In this document: positions 1 to 12,171 of the stretch, piece after piece
Layout of the letters: each line of letters starts with the position of its first letter
How positions within the stretch are numbered: the first letter of the stretch is position 1
Source of the DNA: Asterias amurensis
Lineage: Eukaryota; Echinodermata; Asteroidea; Forcipulatida; Asteriidae
DNA length: 64,000 nt
Direction: 5' to 3'
Assembly: GCF_032118995.1 (NCBI RefSeq)
Contig: NC_092667.1
Span: 4,332,931 to 4,396,930 of the forward strand
Made by a program: the position numbers and the translations under genes
Notes under the pieces: model-generated
The model's input: the letters and a program-made list of their open reading frames with translations, nothing else
Database searches by the model: none
What the model was told of the DNA's origin: nothing

Positions 1-174
1 CAGATGTGTGCATAATGTTTTGTACATCATGTAGTATTGTTTTATTCACCATGTAATACATGTGTGTGCATGTTTGTGTGATTTGACTGCAAATCTCCAT
101 GTGAAATGAATGTGAGGTCAAAGGTACATCTGCTCTGGTATCTTGCTTAATTCAGGAGCGTTGAAGTGTGACAC

Positions 175-421
175 CTGGGCCCAATTTCATGGCTCTGCTT
201 ATCGTAAGCACAGTATCGGCGCTTACGGCAGCAGGGAATTCTGCGCTTACGGCAAGCGATTTTCACAGGTTAGCGGCGAATTTTGGCCTCTGCGCATGCG
301 TACTCCACGTTTCTAGGCATTCTACACTTACAAGGATAGCACAGAAAATCAGCGCATGCACGTAAGTGGGAATTATAAGCGCAGAATTCGGCGGTAAGCA
401 GAGCCATGAAATTGGGCCCAG
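175..421. mobile_element. Non-autonomous inverted-repeat element, family A (GGGCCCAATTTCAT ends)
   Basis: The 247-bp segment is bounded by perfect 27-bp inverted repeats (175-201 and 395-421), each starting CTGGGCCCAATTTCATGG. There is no coding capacity. It lies in a TM9SF4 intron. The terminal motif recurs many times in the window, which defines a family of MITE-like elements. Confidence 0.75.
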
Positions 422-489
422 ATGTTCAGGCTTGGTGGTAGTGACCAGCAACATTTATTTATCTGCAATTATCTGTTCAAATAAAAAGA

Positions 490-605
490 AAGAGGCTATA
501 CAGCTCGGTTGTTGGAGAACTGGCACATACATCCAAAGGTCACAGGCTCAAATCCCATTCTGGTCAAACTGTCTTTGTTCACTCAAAGTTAAAGTTTTAT
601 CTTTC
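490..605 (+). repeat. tRNA-derived SINE remnant
   Basis: An A-box-like CTCGGTTGTTGG and a B-box-like GGCTCAAATCCCATTC occur in the spacing and order of a tRNA gene, but the arms do not pair as a functional tRNA. The tail resembles other B-box-containing repeats of this window. Confidence 0.35.
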
Positions 606-754
606 AAGTGAATCTCTGATATGTTACGAAGTACTTGTTGTAGTTGCTTCCAGAACTGGTGAATGTTAATCAATTACAGAGATGGATTTTATGAATAGTG
701 TTCAGGAATTAATCAATCGCTAATCCTTTGGGTTTTTTCTGTCTTACCTGGCAG

Positions 755-3700
755 AGTGTTTGCAGGGTATTTCTCTGGGCGTCTTTATAAGACCATGAAA
801 GGCACTCAGTGGATTCAGTCAGCTCTACTGGTAAGTTAAGCCTCACCCCAATCCTCAATCCAAACCTTACCCCTCCACCAACCATGTGTTAAAATAGTGT
901 ACACCAAACAGCATTAACCCCATGCCTTAAAGGCACTGGACACCTTTGGTAATGCGCCATGTTTTTGACCGCGTGAGGGCGCTCTCAATCACTTCCGGGG
1001 GTATATTTATTCATACTCAAAACAGTTATTAAAGACTGGCACACATTACCACCACAGACATATCTAATCCATCATGGACAATAAGACTTTCAAAGGAGCC
1101 GTTATAATCCACCTCTAAAGCAACTTAAAACTATGGCGCAACAAAAGTGACAGAACGCCTATTCAAACTGTGCAGGACGAATGGCGTATACTCCCGAAAG
1201 TGATAAAAATACTATTGAGAGCACCATCACGTGGATTGTCAAAGACCATTGTTCTCACTTGGTGTATCCCAACATGTGCATACAATAACAATTTTGTGAA
1301 AATTTTGACTTGTTTGATCTTCGAAATGGCAAGAGAATAATGCTTTTTTGTGTCTGCAATTTCTTGTTTTGTCTACACAAATATTTTGATAACTTTGTTA
1401 ATGTGTAATTTTATTTGGTTTTTCCTTTCAAGACTGGTTTCCTGTATCCAGGTATTATATTTGCCACCACATTCCTGCTCAACTTCTTTATCTGGGGCAA
1501 GCATTCATCTGGTGCAGTGCCGTTCAGCACCATGATCGCATTAGTGTGCATGTGGAATGGGATCTCACTTCCATTGGTTGTGCTTGGACATTACTTTGGC
1601 TACAGGAAACAGGTAGGACGAGACAGTTTATACATCAGACCCGATACTTCAGGCCCTCTCTGGCCTCCATGCCCCCTTTAAAAACTTCAGTAGAAATTTA
1701 CAATTATCTTAGGGTAACCTTTACCTAGGAGGAAATGCCTTGGTGCCCTTGCCCTTTCAAAAATGAAGCATACAGGCATGATACAGTTACTCATTATAGA
1801 TCCCATTGCACTGGTTTCACATGCTTCTATCAGTCCATGGAGTGCCATTTTGGGAGTTTGAATGTGTCCGAATGAGAGTCTGAAAGATACTTTGTGCGTC
1901 TAACAGCACACGTGTTGCCTGAAATGACCACTGAGTAACATACTGTAACAGTAACAATATGGCCATTCTTTTGCTTTTTTCTCAACAAGTAGACAGTGTA
2001 ATCAACTGAAACTTTAGGAGGTGACTTTTATTCAATCTTTTTTGGTAACTTCCCCTGTTAATCAGCATTACGATGACAAAAACCATAACCTACCTTTAAG
2101 CCTATTCAGACCATCCTACTTTTGTTTCTTTCTTGAGCACTATGACCGTCAATCAATGGATACCGGTGCTTCACAAATGTTTCTTATTATCATCATTTGG
2201 GTCCTCTTTACTAATGTCTTCTTTGATTGGCTCACAGCCCTATGCCCATCCTGTAAGGACCAATCAGATACCTCGTCAAGTACCAGAGCAGGTTTGGTAC
2301 CTCAACCCATTGTTAAGGTATGGTAGTAACCTTCTTTCATCTCCCAATAACCTCCCTTTGTGGATTCCCAACGTGTCTATAGTCTTCCATTAACCCTGGC
2401 GTTTTTCTGTGTTATTTTAATGCCATACATTTCTAAGCTGTAAATTACTTCTTTTTGTTTTCAACTTATCAATAAAAACTCTTGAAACAGTGACTGCAAT
2501 CCTGGTACTACTGTAATTAAAATCAAGGGTTGTTGCTCTAAGGTTCTACCATAGACAACTTCACAAATACTCAGTAGGCAGTTATTGACCTTAGTGAAAA
2601 TTTGGCCCTTAACTAAACCACTAAACCAGCGTGCACCTCATTCCTTGGCTACTGCATGCACACTGAGTATTTGTGAAGTAGTTCCATAGAAAATGAAATC
2701 TGCCCCATTTTTGTTAACTTTATTCATGAACCATATAATAATTGTTTATCTTTTCCGTGTGTGAATTTCATTTCTTTAACTCATAAATAAAAGTGGTATT
2801 TTTATATACCCTGTTGAAACTCTGTGTTAAATATTAAACATCGTTTTCTCCGTTGCACATAATTTCAAACAAAGCATTTGCCTATTATTATTATTATTAT
2901 TGTGCTTAGTCTGTATTCTTAATGGATTATTTTTGCTTAACAGATAACAAAGGTGCAAAGTAGTAAATTAGTCTAATGCTCACCTCAGCAAACATTTGCA
3001 TAATGTCCTTCTTTTTTGGGACCTTAGTCAACCTAAGTCAACCTTAGTCTGAGGTTCTATATGAATTGGCGGCTACAGCTACAGCTACGCCTGGACCATT
3101 GTGTAGAATGGGACATCCTTAGCAACAGCCATAGACGTGGCTGTTGCCGCCAATTCAGATACGGTCTGACTCCCAAATGGTACCAAAATTTGTCAGGTGA
3201 CCTGGATCAGGTTGGTGGAAGTGATTATGTGCACCTGTTAATATACAAGTAGTTGCCTCTCACAAGCTTACGAAGTAGTAGATATCCCCCTTCTGAAGGA
3301 AAGGTGCAACGTTGCTTTTTGAGTCAATCTTTCTCTCTATATCTCTTGCTTTCGTAAAAAAACTCTGTGAAATCCTCTTCAAATAAATTATCAAATATGT
3401 TTGAGAAAAAAGGCTTTGGACTGCCTTGAAGAAAAAAAAAATTGGTGATGCAACTTGTTGCCAAAATTGTTTGGCAAATGGCAAAAACTATTTGCCAGAT
3501 TGCTAAAATTGTTTGCCAGAAAACAACAATCGTTCAAATAATTGCCATGATTTATTTGCCAGATAGCAAAAGCCATTCGTCAGAAAATGAAAATCGTATT
3601 GACAGATAACCCCAAAAAAATTCTTCCAAATATCAATAAACATTTGCCGGCTAGCAAAAATCGTTTAGTAGATGGATGGTTAAAATGTTCAACACCAACT

Positions 3701-6700
3701 GTATTGGTATCTAGAAGTTAACACAAACACTTTATGTTTTTGTTGCGTGAAAACCATGATATATGATGTCATCTTATGTCGATTTCTGAAATAAAATTCG
3801 TTGACTGCATTTTGAGAATTTAACTCTGATACTACTGATTTTGTCTGTTTTATAGTTTTATATAGAAAGCCATTGTTGTTCTACCTCACCCTTTTTTAAC
3901 ACATAATTGGGTTTCTTCCGTTGCTTAATAGCTTAACACTAACACCCCTTTCTTGTGTCGTTACAGCACCCTGATGGCTGGGATTCTGCCCTTTGGGGCC
4001 GTCTTCATTGAACTATTCTTCATTTTAACTGTAAGTGGTTTGTCAGTATTCCTAACCCAATCCCATTTATATCTTGTGATTGTTTATTCCGTCCCTCATG
4101 CAGTGCTCCTGCTGCAGGTATTCTGTCATTTGGGGCAGTGTTCATTGAACTTGTCTTCATCATGCATGTAAGTAAGATGAATTGCTTACTTCTCCAAGCT
4201 TTTCACAGAGAAAGAAGCCTTGTGTGTTAGGATATGGTCGTTTTAACCATGTTTTACTAATTGCTTTTAATAAAGAGGTTTTTTATGATTTTTAAACCTT
4301 CAAACCAGAGTAGTGTTGTTTCAAGACAATGATAAATCTTGGAGGTGGGTTCTCCTCAGCACACTGTAACTCTTATTCCCTTGGAACACAGCCCTGGGGA
4401 TGCGTGGAAATTTTTTACCCCACCATTTCCCCAGCGACTTTTCACAGAGTCTCTGCCTATTCCACGGGTTCTGGTTTTCGGGTTGCACGCTTCAAGAATA
4501 CCCCAGGGTTTAACCACTTACCACTACTCCGGAGTAGGCCTGGGCGAATTATTCGAATATCCGGTTAATGGCGAATAGGTTTTCCTATCCGTAACCGCGA
4601 ATGCCTTTTTTTTTCTAACCGGATATCCGCATAGGGCGCGAATAGCTATTTATAAACCGGATAGTTCTGTAATTACAACCAAGTAACCGGATATTCTTTA
4701 ATATCCGAATATCCGCGGACGTCAGGCGACAACTGATATGAATGTTTTGTCTGAATCCTTATGAAACTTCTATTAAGACAGCATAAAACAGCATAAACTA
4801 AGTATTTAACTATGCTCACCTCCGTGAAGAGTTAAAACAATGACATTTCTGACGTAATTAGTTCAAAGATTACAAAAGTTTTCCTTCACGTAGAGTCAAT
4901 CACGATCAAAAGAAAAAGCAAATCGCCATCTTTAAATTAGATCCGGTCATTTTTATGAATGAACCGAGTGACACTGTCTAAAACTAATATCAATCCGCCC
5001 ATAAGATCTCATTCACAAACGAACAGCGCCCTCTAGCGGCAAAATAAAATTATTTTTTATTTTTTATTTATTTAATAGCGCCCTCTAGCGGCGAAAAAAA
5101 ACTATTCGAATATCCGGTTAATTTCGGATAGTTGGCCGGCGGTATCCGAATAACAAAATTTCACTATTCGCCCAGCACTACTCCGGAGCAGGGATGGCTA
5201 TTCCACGGGTATGCCCATTTGACAGGGTAGATCAGGAGTAAAGGGATCCAAGTATGAAAAGGCTGGCTGTTATTCCGTGGGATTTGCCCCCTGGAATAGA
5301 GTAGTGCAAAAATGGCTTAAGATTAATGGAAGGGCTGCTTGGAGTTGCGACTGCCCAGCCCCTTGTAGTCACTTGTAGTTTGCAATTGTTGTTATCGCAG
5401 GTACATTAACCCTAACCAGCGTTGTTCCTTATACTAACAGTGGTCTGATGGCTCAATGCCAGTTAAGACACCTGAGGACCTGTCGGATTTCTCTTCAAGT
5501 TGTCAGGCTCGTTCAGTTAGAAAAGCATCCCTGTTTTGTTTAAAACACTGTGTAGTGAAAAAAGGCAAATAGACTAGTGAAATGACAAGCTAACTGGTCC
5601 TGCTGGCCAGTCACAACAAAAGTTAAAGGCAGTTCCCGCTAACCTTAAGCACCATTTTAAAATTATACCACGATGCATCTTGGTAAACCGAGTACAGTTA
5701 GAAAAAAAACAAGCTGCCAAGACATATTCCATGCTGTCCTTTACATGTAGCTGTTCCATGTCTTTTCGCGCCAATCATGTACATTGGGAATGCATTATTG
5801 GCTATTGTAAAGCACTTCTTGTTGCTTATCTAAGCAGTTTAACACAAATGCTTTATAAGGTTATACACAGATTGCACAAACAATGGTGGTAGGGTAGAAA
5901 TAAAACACAAGTTGTTCTTTTCCACATTGCAATTATTATATTGATGAAATTGTCTGCAGTACCTTTTGCTGACGACAGTGCTCAAGCTGTCATCTAATTA
6001 AAGGGTATGCTTTGTGATCTAATGTTTGAGTCATCTACCCTGTGAGAGTCTTGGGTTTCAATCCCACAGGGTTTCTTTCTTGGTAAACATCTACACTGCA
6101 GTGTACAAAATTATTACAACATAAAATAGTTGTGTTTGTTTTAATAACACACTTCTTGCTAGTTATTACAGTCTGGTTGGATTAACTAATATAGGCCAGT
6201 GAATGAGATTTGCGCCAACAGGCAATATAATTTTAGAAATAATCTCTGGTTAAAACCCCTCTCATGATGTGAATGGAAACTGAGAGCCCCGACACATTAA
6301 TGCCGGAGGGCGTTAAATCAATTCTGGTAAATTTTTCCTTGTTCATCACCAAATCTAATATTTAAGTTATTACTAAGATACAGAGAATATATATTTATTA
6401 ATAACAAAAGTTGACCCCTTGCAAATGTGCGCTTACCATTTCAATATTTCTGGGGTTCTGTGATAGGTTTGATAGGTATGTATTCATGGCGGCCTCCTCC
6501 TCCTTCCTTTTTTTTGAGAAACCCATTGCGCGTCTTGCAAGGGATCATACTTTAAAATAGATAATTATTCATTGCAGAGTCAAAGAATATTATTTTAAAG
6601 TTATCCATGCCCTGATATGTGGTAATCACTATCTCTGTGCTTTTTGATACTAAGTACTAACAAAGTTGCATTTCTCATTTTCAATATGAAACTAGTTGAA

Positions 6701-9007
6701 ACTGCTTGATTTTTTTGTGTGTTTTCTTTAATAAAAGGTCCGATGGAGCGTACTTATATTTATGTCAGCTTCATCAAAATTAAGTAGCTTTGCATATCAA
6801 ATAAAAGGATTTCCGAGGCTTAGCAAAAATATTTGAATCATCATCATGATATGTAGTGTTGATAATTCTTAAAATAATTGGTATCAGTTAGTTGATTTAA
6901 TCCTATAGTAATGTCGTGACAGATTTTTGATCTGTACAAATTTGTATAAAAATTATTACTACTATTAGTATTAGTTTGCTTTTGTTGAAAAGGAGGCTGA
7001 CAGTGTAGGCTTATATCTATTATGGTGACAAATTAGCTAATTTTGGGCATATGTTTTTTTTATAAATTTGAGTCTGTTTAATTTGTTTTTGTTTGGTTTG
7101 AAGGCTATATGGGAGAACCAGTTCTACTACCTGTTTGGTTTCCTCTTCGTTGTGTTCCTCATCCTAATTGTTTCGTGCGCCCAGATCTCCATCGTCATGG
7201 TCTACTTTCAGCTCTGTAGCGAGGTAATAGTCATAACGAGACATAAACGATACAGTCAACTCAAAAGCTTACCCCAGACGTTGACTCAAAACAATCACTC
7301 TCGAAAGTCCGCCATGCATGGGCAGTTTGGGACATGTAAATGGCTGATATTAATGTGAAAACATTCACCAGCCTTAAAGAAAATTCCATCTTATGCCGTA
7401 AACACAGACAAATACAACCTGTTTTGCAAACCTTGAATAAATATATAAAAACTTGTCCACTGGGCGAATTATATGTTGAGAATTTGCCTTTTCAATGCGT
7501 TTTCCCAAGCCTCGGCTTGAGCTCCACCTTGGCTACCTCATAAATTTTTGAGCAGTGTACAGATTTTTTGAGTTGGGCTGTTTTGCCATGGAAGGGCTGA
7601 GTCGTCGATGAGAAGGAGGTTAATTAGCTAGAAGACCATATAAATGGATTGCACATGATGTCATTGACCAGCATCTTTGATAAAATGTGCATTCATGAAA
7701 GGCTATCGTTGGCTGAGAGTTGTGCGCAGCGCGTACACGCTTGCACTTTTCCAATGTTTATCATGAAATATGGCGGTCAATGACGCTTTAAGCAATCCCA
7801 TTTATATTGAAGATTAATGTACTGATTGTTTGGTCACCTAGGATTACCACTGGTGGTGGCGGTCATTCCTTGTCTCTGGAGGCTCAGCATTCTACATTTT
7901 CGTCTACTCCGTTTTCTACTTTGTAACCAAGGTATGTCAATTTTATCTACTGAAACACTTTAAGATTAATTCATGTGTTTTGGCCAATAAGCCTTTTGAG
8001 ATATGCTGGACACTATAGGAGCACTGTTTGGTTTGGGTGTGTATAGAGAAATTTACCCAAACCTAATGGTGTCGTAGTATTGCGTCAACTAAATCTCAAA
8101 ATGGCTAATTAACTTCTGATTGCAATGATGTGATTTAACCGTTAAAGCGTCAGAATCCAGAAACAATTGTGGTGGTCTACGTCTTAATCAGACACTCATA
8201 ATGGCATTAAAAATTAAGACATCCAAATCTATACATCTATGAGATCCTGTCTGTTCAACCTGCCGTTGGTCGATGCCATTACATTATGCATTTCCAACAG
8301 TCTAATACGCCTCTCTTAATATTTATGCATGACGTCATTCTTTCCCAAAATGAGGCTATGGGCGCACGTCCGCCAATACTTTCAGTGGCTGCACCTTTGG
8401 CCTCGTTTTGGGTTAGAATTGTGACGTTCCTCATGCATAAATATTTAAAGAGGCGTATTGTGCTTTAGAAACACAATTGAAAAAAATGCGAGTTATTTGA
8501 AATCTGTAAATGTCAATGAGAAAGGAAGTTTCACTGACAGACAAAAATTGTGAACGGCAAGCAGGCCTGGAATTTCATCCTAGAAAGGGCAAGGCCATTT
8601 CCATTTTGCAAAGGGCACTTCCATTGGAAAATCTTAAAAGTCAATGGGACAATGGGAAACATTCAAAGGGGCACCAAGGCCAAGAACAGGAGCAACGGAG
8701 GCCATGGCCTGTGTGTAATTCAAGGCCTGGGTAGAAAAAGAGTTGCTTTTTGACTGAAAATTATTTTGTTTTGATAAACGAGAAAAGCATGTCTGAAGTG
8801 AACTAGTTACAAAATGTCGTAGGCTGATATTATTTCCTTTATTTGTGATTTGTACAGCTTGAGATAACTCAATTTGTGCCAGCTCTACTCTACTTCGGCT
8901 ACACCTTCATGATGGTGTTAACCTTCTGGATCATCACCGGCACTATGGGATTCTTCGCAGCTTACTGGTTCATAGTTAAAATCTACGGAGCTGTTAAGAT
9001 CGATTGA
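755..9007 (+). CDS. TM9SF4: Transmembrane 9 superfamily member 4, 3' part (N-terminal part lies upstream of the window)
   Basis: Coding exons: 755-830, 1433-1612, 2238-2317, 3967-4030 (or alternative 4104-4167), 7104-7223, 7842-7931, 8858-9007 (TGA at 9005-9007). Every junction is GT-AG and the phases match; joined, they give about 253 residues. This is the C-terminal multi-helix part of a nonaspanin, a Golgi/endosomal membrane protein implicated in sorting of membrane cargo, lysosomal pH and phagocytosis. Family landmarks are visible: [61 protein letters not shown], the DYHWWWRSF segment and the C-terminal KIYGAVKID. The ending resembles the KxD-type Golgi retention signal described for TM9SF proteins. 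The wording [11 protein letters not shown] and AIWENQF points to TM9SF4 rather than TM9SF2 or TM9SF1. The signal peptide, luminal domain and first helices (roughly 390 residues) are not in the window. The duplicated exon is described separately. Confidence 0.95.
927..1349. mobile_element. Degraded copy of inverted-repeat family B
   Basis: It begins with TTAAAGGCACTGGACACC, the family B end, and at 1237-1290 has the internal family B segment (TCAAAGACCATTGTTCTC, TGGTGTATCCCAACATG). The middle is not recognisably family B and the second terminus is missing. Located in the intron after TM9SF4 exon 755-830. Confidence 0.5.
3420..3675. repeat. Degenerate tandem motif array (TTTGCCAGAT-GCAAAA)
   Basis: The motif TTGCCAGAT..GCAAAA..GTTTGCCAG recurs several times at irregular spacing of about 25-40 bp with many substitutions. 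It lies in the TM9SF4 intron before exon 4a. Function unknown. Confidence 0.4.
3967..4030 (+). other. TM9SF4: TM9SF4 exon 4a, canonical copy of a duplicated 64-bp exon
   Basis: This 64-bp exon encodes the tail of a split serine codon and 21 residues ([20 protein letters not shown] then T). This is the very conserved transmembrane segment of TM9SF proteins. It is preceded by a TTACAG acceptor and followed by a consensus GTAAGT donor. It enters with phase 2 from exon 3 (codon AG|C, Ser) and leaves on a codon boundary to exon 5 (AIWENQF). A near copy with the same length and phases lies 73 bp downstream. Confidence 0.9.
4104..4167 (+). other. TM9SF4: TM9SF4 exon 4b, alternative copy of the duplicated exon
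   Basis: A second 64-bp exon with its own ATGCAG acceptor and GTAAGT donor. It also completes a serine codon (AG|T) and encodes 21 residues ([20 protein letters not shown] then H). Fourteen of 21 residues equal exon 4a. Several of the conserved codons differ only at silent positions (for example GCC/GCA, GTC/GTG, CTA/CTT, ATT/ATC), so the protein core has been conserved since the duplication. If both copies are spliced in, the frame shifts and a TGA appears at 4146-4148. If both are skipped the frame also breaks. Only one copy can be used per productive mRNA. I infer mutually exclusive splicing; an inactive duplicate is the alternative. Confidence 0.75.
4535..5180. mobile_element. Non-autonomous hAT-like DNA transposon with 8-bp target duplication
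   Basis: The 646-bp element has ends TAGGCCTGGGCGAAT and, inverted, TAGTGCTGGGCGAATAG. It is flanked on both sides by the identical octamer CTCCGGAG (4527-4534 and 5181-5188). Eight-bp duplications with TAG/CAG-type GGGCGAA termini are typical of hAT elements. The interior is rich in the motif AATATCCGGTTA in both orientations and has no transposase ORF. It sits in the large TM9SF4 intron between exons 4b and 5. Confidence 0.85.
6025..6085 (+). repeat. tRNA-derived SINE fragment
   Basis: A B-box-like GGGTTTCAATCCCACAGGG is preceded at tRNA-like distance by TCATCTACCCTGTGAGAG. Too short and unpaired to be a tRNA gene. Confidence 0.3.
8304..8459. mobile_element. Small fold-back element (AATACGCCTCT ends)
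   Basis: The 156-bp segment is nearly palindromic. Left arm: AATACGCCTCTCTTAATATT and on through TATGCATGA and CCCAAAATGAGGC. The right arm repeats these in inverse order with a few differences and one small insertion. Located in the last TM9SF4 intron. Confidence 0.7.
8563..8730. mobile_element. Inverted-repeat family K element (GGCCTGGAATTTCAT ends)
   Basis: It begins AGGCCTGGAATTTCATCC and ends with AATTCAAGGCCTGG, an imperfect inverted terminal repeat. The interior (TTTTGCAAAGGGCACTTCC, GGGGCACCAAGGCCAAGA) recurs at 45514-45675 and, in parts, near 24790, 28265, 43670 and 54240. Confidence 0.6.
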
Positions 9008-9523
9008 CGAGGAGGAGAGCTCCTACTAAATTGAACACACTTTCTCACCTTCTCAATTATAACTCTGTGGCCAGCTCTGTAAGGTTTCCTGTCAACAGCA
9101 AGAGTCATAGCACTGCTACTTAAAAAGGAACCAGACTTTTGTTAAAACCTCTGCTTCATTTTTGATGGCATGAAAGAAAACAGGTTGGTCTTAGCTCTGC
9201 TCTGTTCAAAGAGTAGTGAACATATTTCAAAGAACTTACAAGAAACTTTCCATGAGATTTACTCTGACTACATTTTTTTATTTACCAATTAGTTAAAGTG
9301 GTACAAGGTTATGTAGATGAGTTGTGAAGTCGCGTGATCCTTTTCGCTAAACAACCTCTGCGTTTTAAAAAAAAAAATTTAGTATCCTTTTAAAGAGGTT
9401 CTGGTTTTGGGGCGTTTTTGTTTGGCTTTTTACAGTTAGAACACTTGGAAGAAACTATTTGGCGGTCACTCTTCTTCCAAGTAGATTTACCTCACTGGTG
9501 TAATAGCAAAAGTACAGGCTAGA

Positions 9524-9529
9524 AATAAA
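9524..9529 (+). terminator. Candidate poly(A) signal of TM9SF4
   Basis: AATAAA 517 bp after the stop codon. Other candidates exist further downstream (for example near 10472 and 11643), so the true end is uncertain. Confidence 0.35.
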
Positions 9530-10714
9530 ATGTCAGAAGGATGTGCCTGCTACCCCTCCCCCTACCCCACCCCCCCCCCCTAACCCCCAACTTCCCCAAT
9601 CCGACAGATCGTCCACTGAGGAGAAGAGAAATGTGTTGTCTTGGTTGACAGTGTAATTAGCAAACACATTCTTTCATGTATGTAAATAGTTACTAAACTC
9701 TGTATTTTGAGAGGAGAAACAAAATGGCTACCTTCAAATGCTGTGTGGTGTTTAAAGGTTTATTGTATTATATATGATAGAGTTCCTAGGTCTTGCGGGA
9801 TGGTCTATAAATATTAAATTCAACATTGCTTATGTTTCGGATGTAGTTTTCATTGTTATTTTTTATACAATTAATCAATTTGTAGATTAGCTGGAAGGTG
9901 TTTTGTTAATTTAAACTATAATTTTATCAGGATGTAAGACTTTTGTTGACGCTAGGTGGCAGCAGACTCGCCAGGTAAACTCATTGTTTTTGGACATGTG
10001 CGCGTGATCAGAAATAGGTAAATAACAGACTTTAATCTGGTATGTCTGATGTCCTCTGGCGTTCTAAAGTAGACAGCCACTACCTGTAACCACAGTTTGT
10101 TTTTAATTTTAGACTTGTCTGCTTATTACTCGTGCGGCACTTTGCTTATAATGTGATGAAATAGTTCCTACGCTTACAACTTCAATCTTCACCAACACTT
10201 TTTACATGAAGAAAAAAAAAACAAGCCGTGTAAGTTTATATTTCAATTTTGTGGGTGATCCCTGTACAACCGCTTCCCATGTTGTATTGTAAACTTGGGT
10301 GTGGTCTCTGGCTAAACACTGCAGTTACAGGTTGACTGGCTTCTGACTTGCAAACCAAACAAAGATATTGACAAAAATAAGGAGACTGCCAACATTAGAG
10401 CTAGAAAGCTCAGTTGGTAGGTCCCATTTTCAGATCCTGTTCTAGTCAATTTTTCTTTGTTCTTCCCCAAAATAAAGCAAATGTAAAGAGAAAAACTAAG
10501 CCAACTTTTTGTATTAAACTACCAAGTTAAATCTCATACAATCTGTATGAAGTGTATACTAGCTATTGGTGCAAACTGCAAAGAAATACTTCTGATAAAG
10601 AAGATAAATATGTTATTGAAAAGAGCTACTTTTTATTTGGTTCTGATCCTAACCTTTGTCAGAAATATACACAAATTGCAAACTCTCTTTTCAGTTGACT
10701 GCTTCTGGTACACC

Positions 10715-10909
10715 TAGGACCAATTTCATAGAACTGCCTAAGCACAAAAAAGTAGCTAAGCACAACAAAATGATGCTTACCAGAATAAGGTTACCAGCCA
10801 AAATGCCATGTCACATGTACAATTTGTAACCTGTATCCATAGTTTTGCTTAGCAGAAAATTGTTAAGCAATATTTTTTGCTTAAGCAGCTCAATGAAATT
10901 AGGCCCTGT
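10715..10909. mobile_element. Inverted-repeat family A element
   Basis: The left end GGACCAATTTCATAGAACTG is mirrored by CAGCTCAATGAAATTAGGCC at the right end. The interior has the typical TAAGCACAAAAAAGTAGC and TGTCACATGTACAATTTG segments shared with copies at 40060 and 50493. Confidence 0.65.
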
Positions 10910-11784
10910 ATACATGTATATGCGTGTTTGTTGTCATTTAGCCTTCAAGAATATGACCGGGTCAAAATGTCAGACCACTGACTATTTGTTGCAATTATAC
11001 AACAGGTCAGTTTCGTTTGGTAAGCAGTTTGCAACAGCTGATTCTATTTCTCACAATTTACAAACATTAACAAATATATATTCAGTGTGAAATTTCTATT
11101 GTAATTAATTAGATCAACTAAGAGGCTTTCAAGCTCCAAGTCCTATCGTTTGGATATTTTTGTTTTATGATCAAATCGTAAAACATATTTTTAAGAAAAA
11201 GGCATCTTAAACAGAAACAAGTCTCTGAGCTGCTTAGCACAGAAAATGGTGCTCAGCCGAGAAAGTTTACCAGCTGAAACCCATACAATTGGAATATTTT
11301 TTGACTGGTAACCTTCTTGATTACTTTTATCAGTGCAAATGTAGAGAGTTTGGTTCTAGCTTGGGGTAGCTGATGTAGCAATTTAGGCAGAAGGGCAGAC
11401 TAAAAGCCTGGTTCAAACTTCCTGCAAATGCGAATCAAATTTGTGTGTTCTTGTTTGGTGGTTTTATTTTTGCTGCAATATTCATTTTGTCACAAATTTT
11501 CTTTAGCACTACTTTGAGTTGTAGTTTATTTTCTTCAAATTAGTATAAAGAAAAGATTGGTTTACAATGTGATGTCAAATTAAATGTTAATTTCTCCTTT
11601 ATTATAGTGATTCTGAAACATAAAGTGTTTAGTTTTTTATTAAAATAAATATTCAGTTACTTAAACAGTGGAAAATTCGGTTTGTAGTGATGAGGGAAAT
11701 AAAAACACTTATAATTCATTGTATTTATTATGATGTTTTCCAAGGATCATTATTTTGATGTTGCTTAGCAGCAACTGTGTTCAG

Positions 11785-12171
11785 TTAAAGGCAGTGGACA
11801 CTATTGGTAATTACTCAAAATAATTATTAGCATAAAGCCTTTCATGGTGACGAGTAATGGGGAAAGGTTGATGGTATAAAACATTGTGATAAACGGCTCC
11901 CTCTGAAGTGCCATAGTTTTCGAGAAAGAATTATTTTTCCACGAATTTGATTTCGAGACCTCAGATTTAGAACTTGAGGTCTCGAAATCAACCATCTAAA
12001 CGCACACAACTCCGTGTGACAAGGGTGTTTTCATCTTTCATTATTATCTCGCAACTTTGATGACCGATTGAGCTCAAATTTTCACCGGTTTGTTATTTGA
12101 TGCATATGTTGAGATACACCAACTGTGATGGCTAGTCTTTGACAATTACCAGTAGTGTCCACTGCCTTTAA
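11785..12171. mobile_element. Inverted-repeat family B element, complete
   Basis: 387 bp. It starts TTAAAGGCAGTGGACACTAT and ends with the inverse, TAGTGTCCACTGCCTTTAA. In the centre a palindrome built on GATTTCGAGACCTCA forms a second inverted repeat. No coding capacity. Copies in the opposite orientation are at 43930 and 51521. Confidence 0.8.

Noticed and set aside
4168-7103. A third copy of TM9SF4 exon 4
   Set aside because: I scanned for further ATTCTG..TTTGGGGC..TTCATTGAA words and found none with splice sites.
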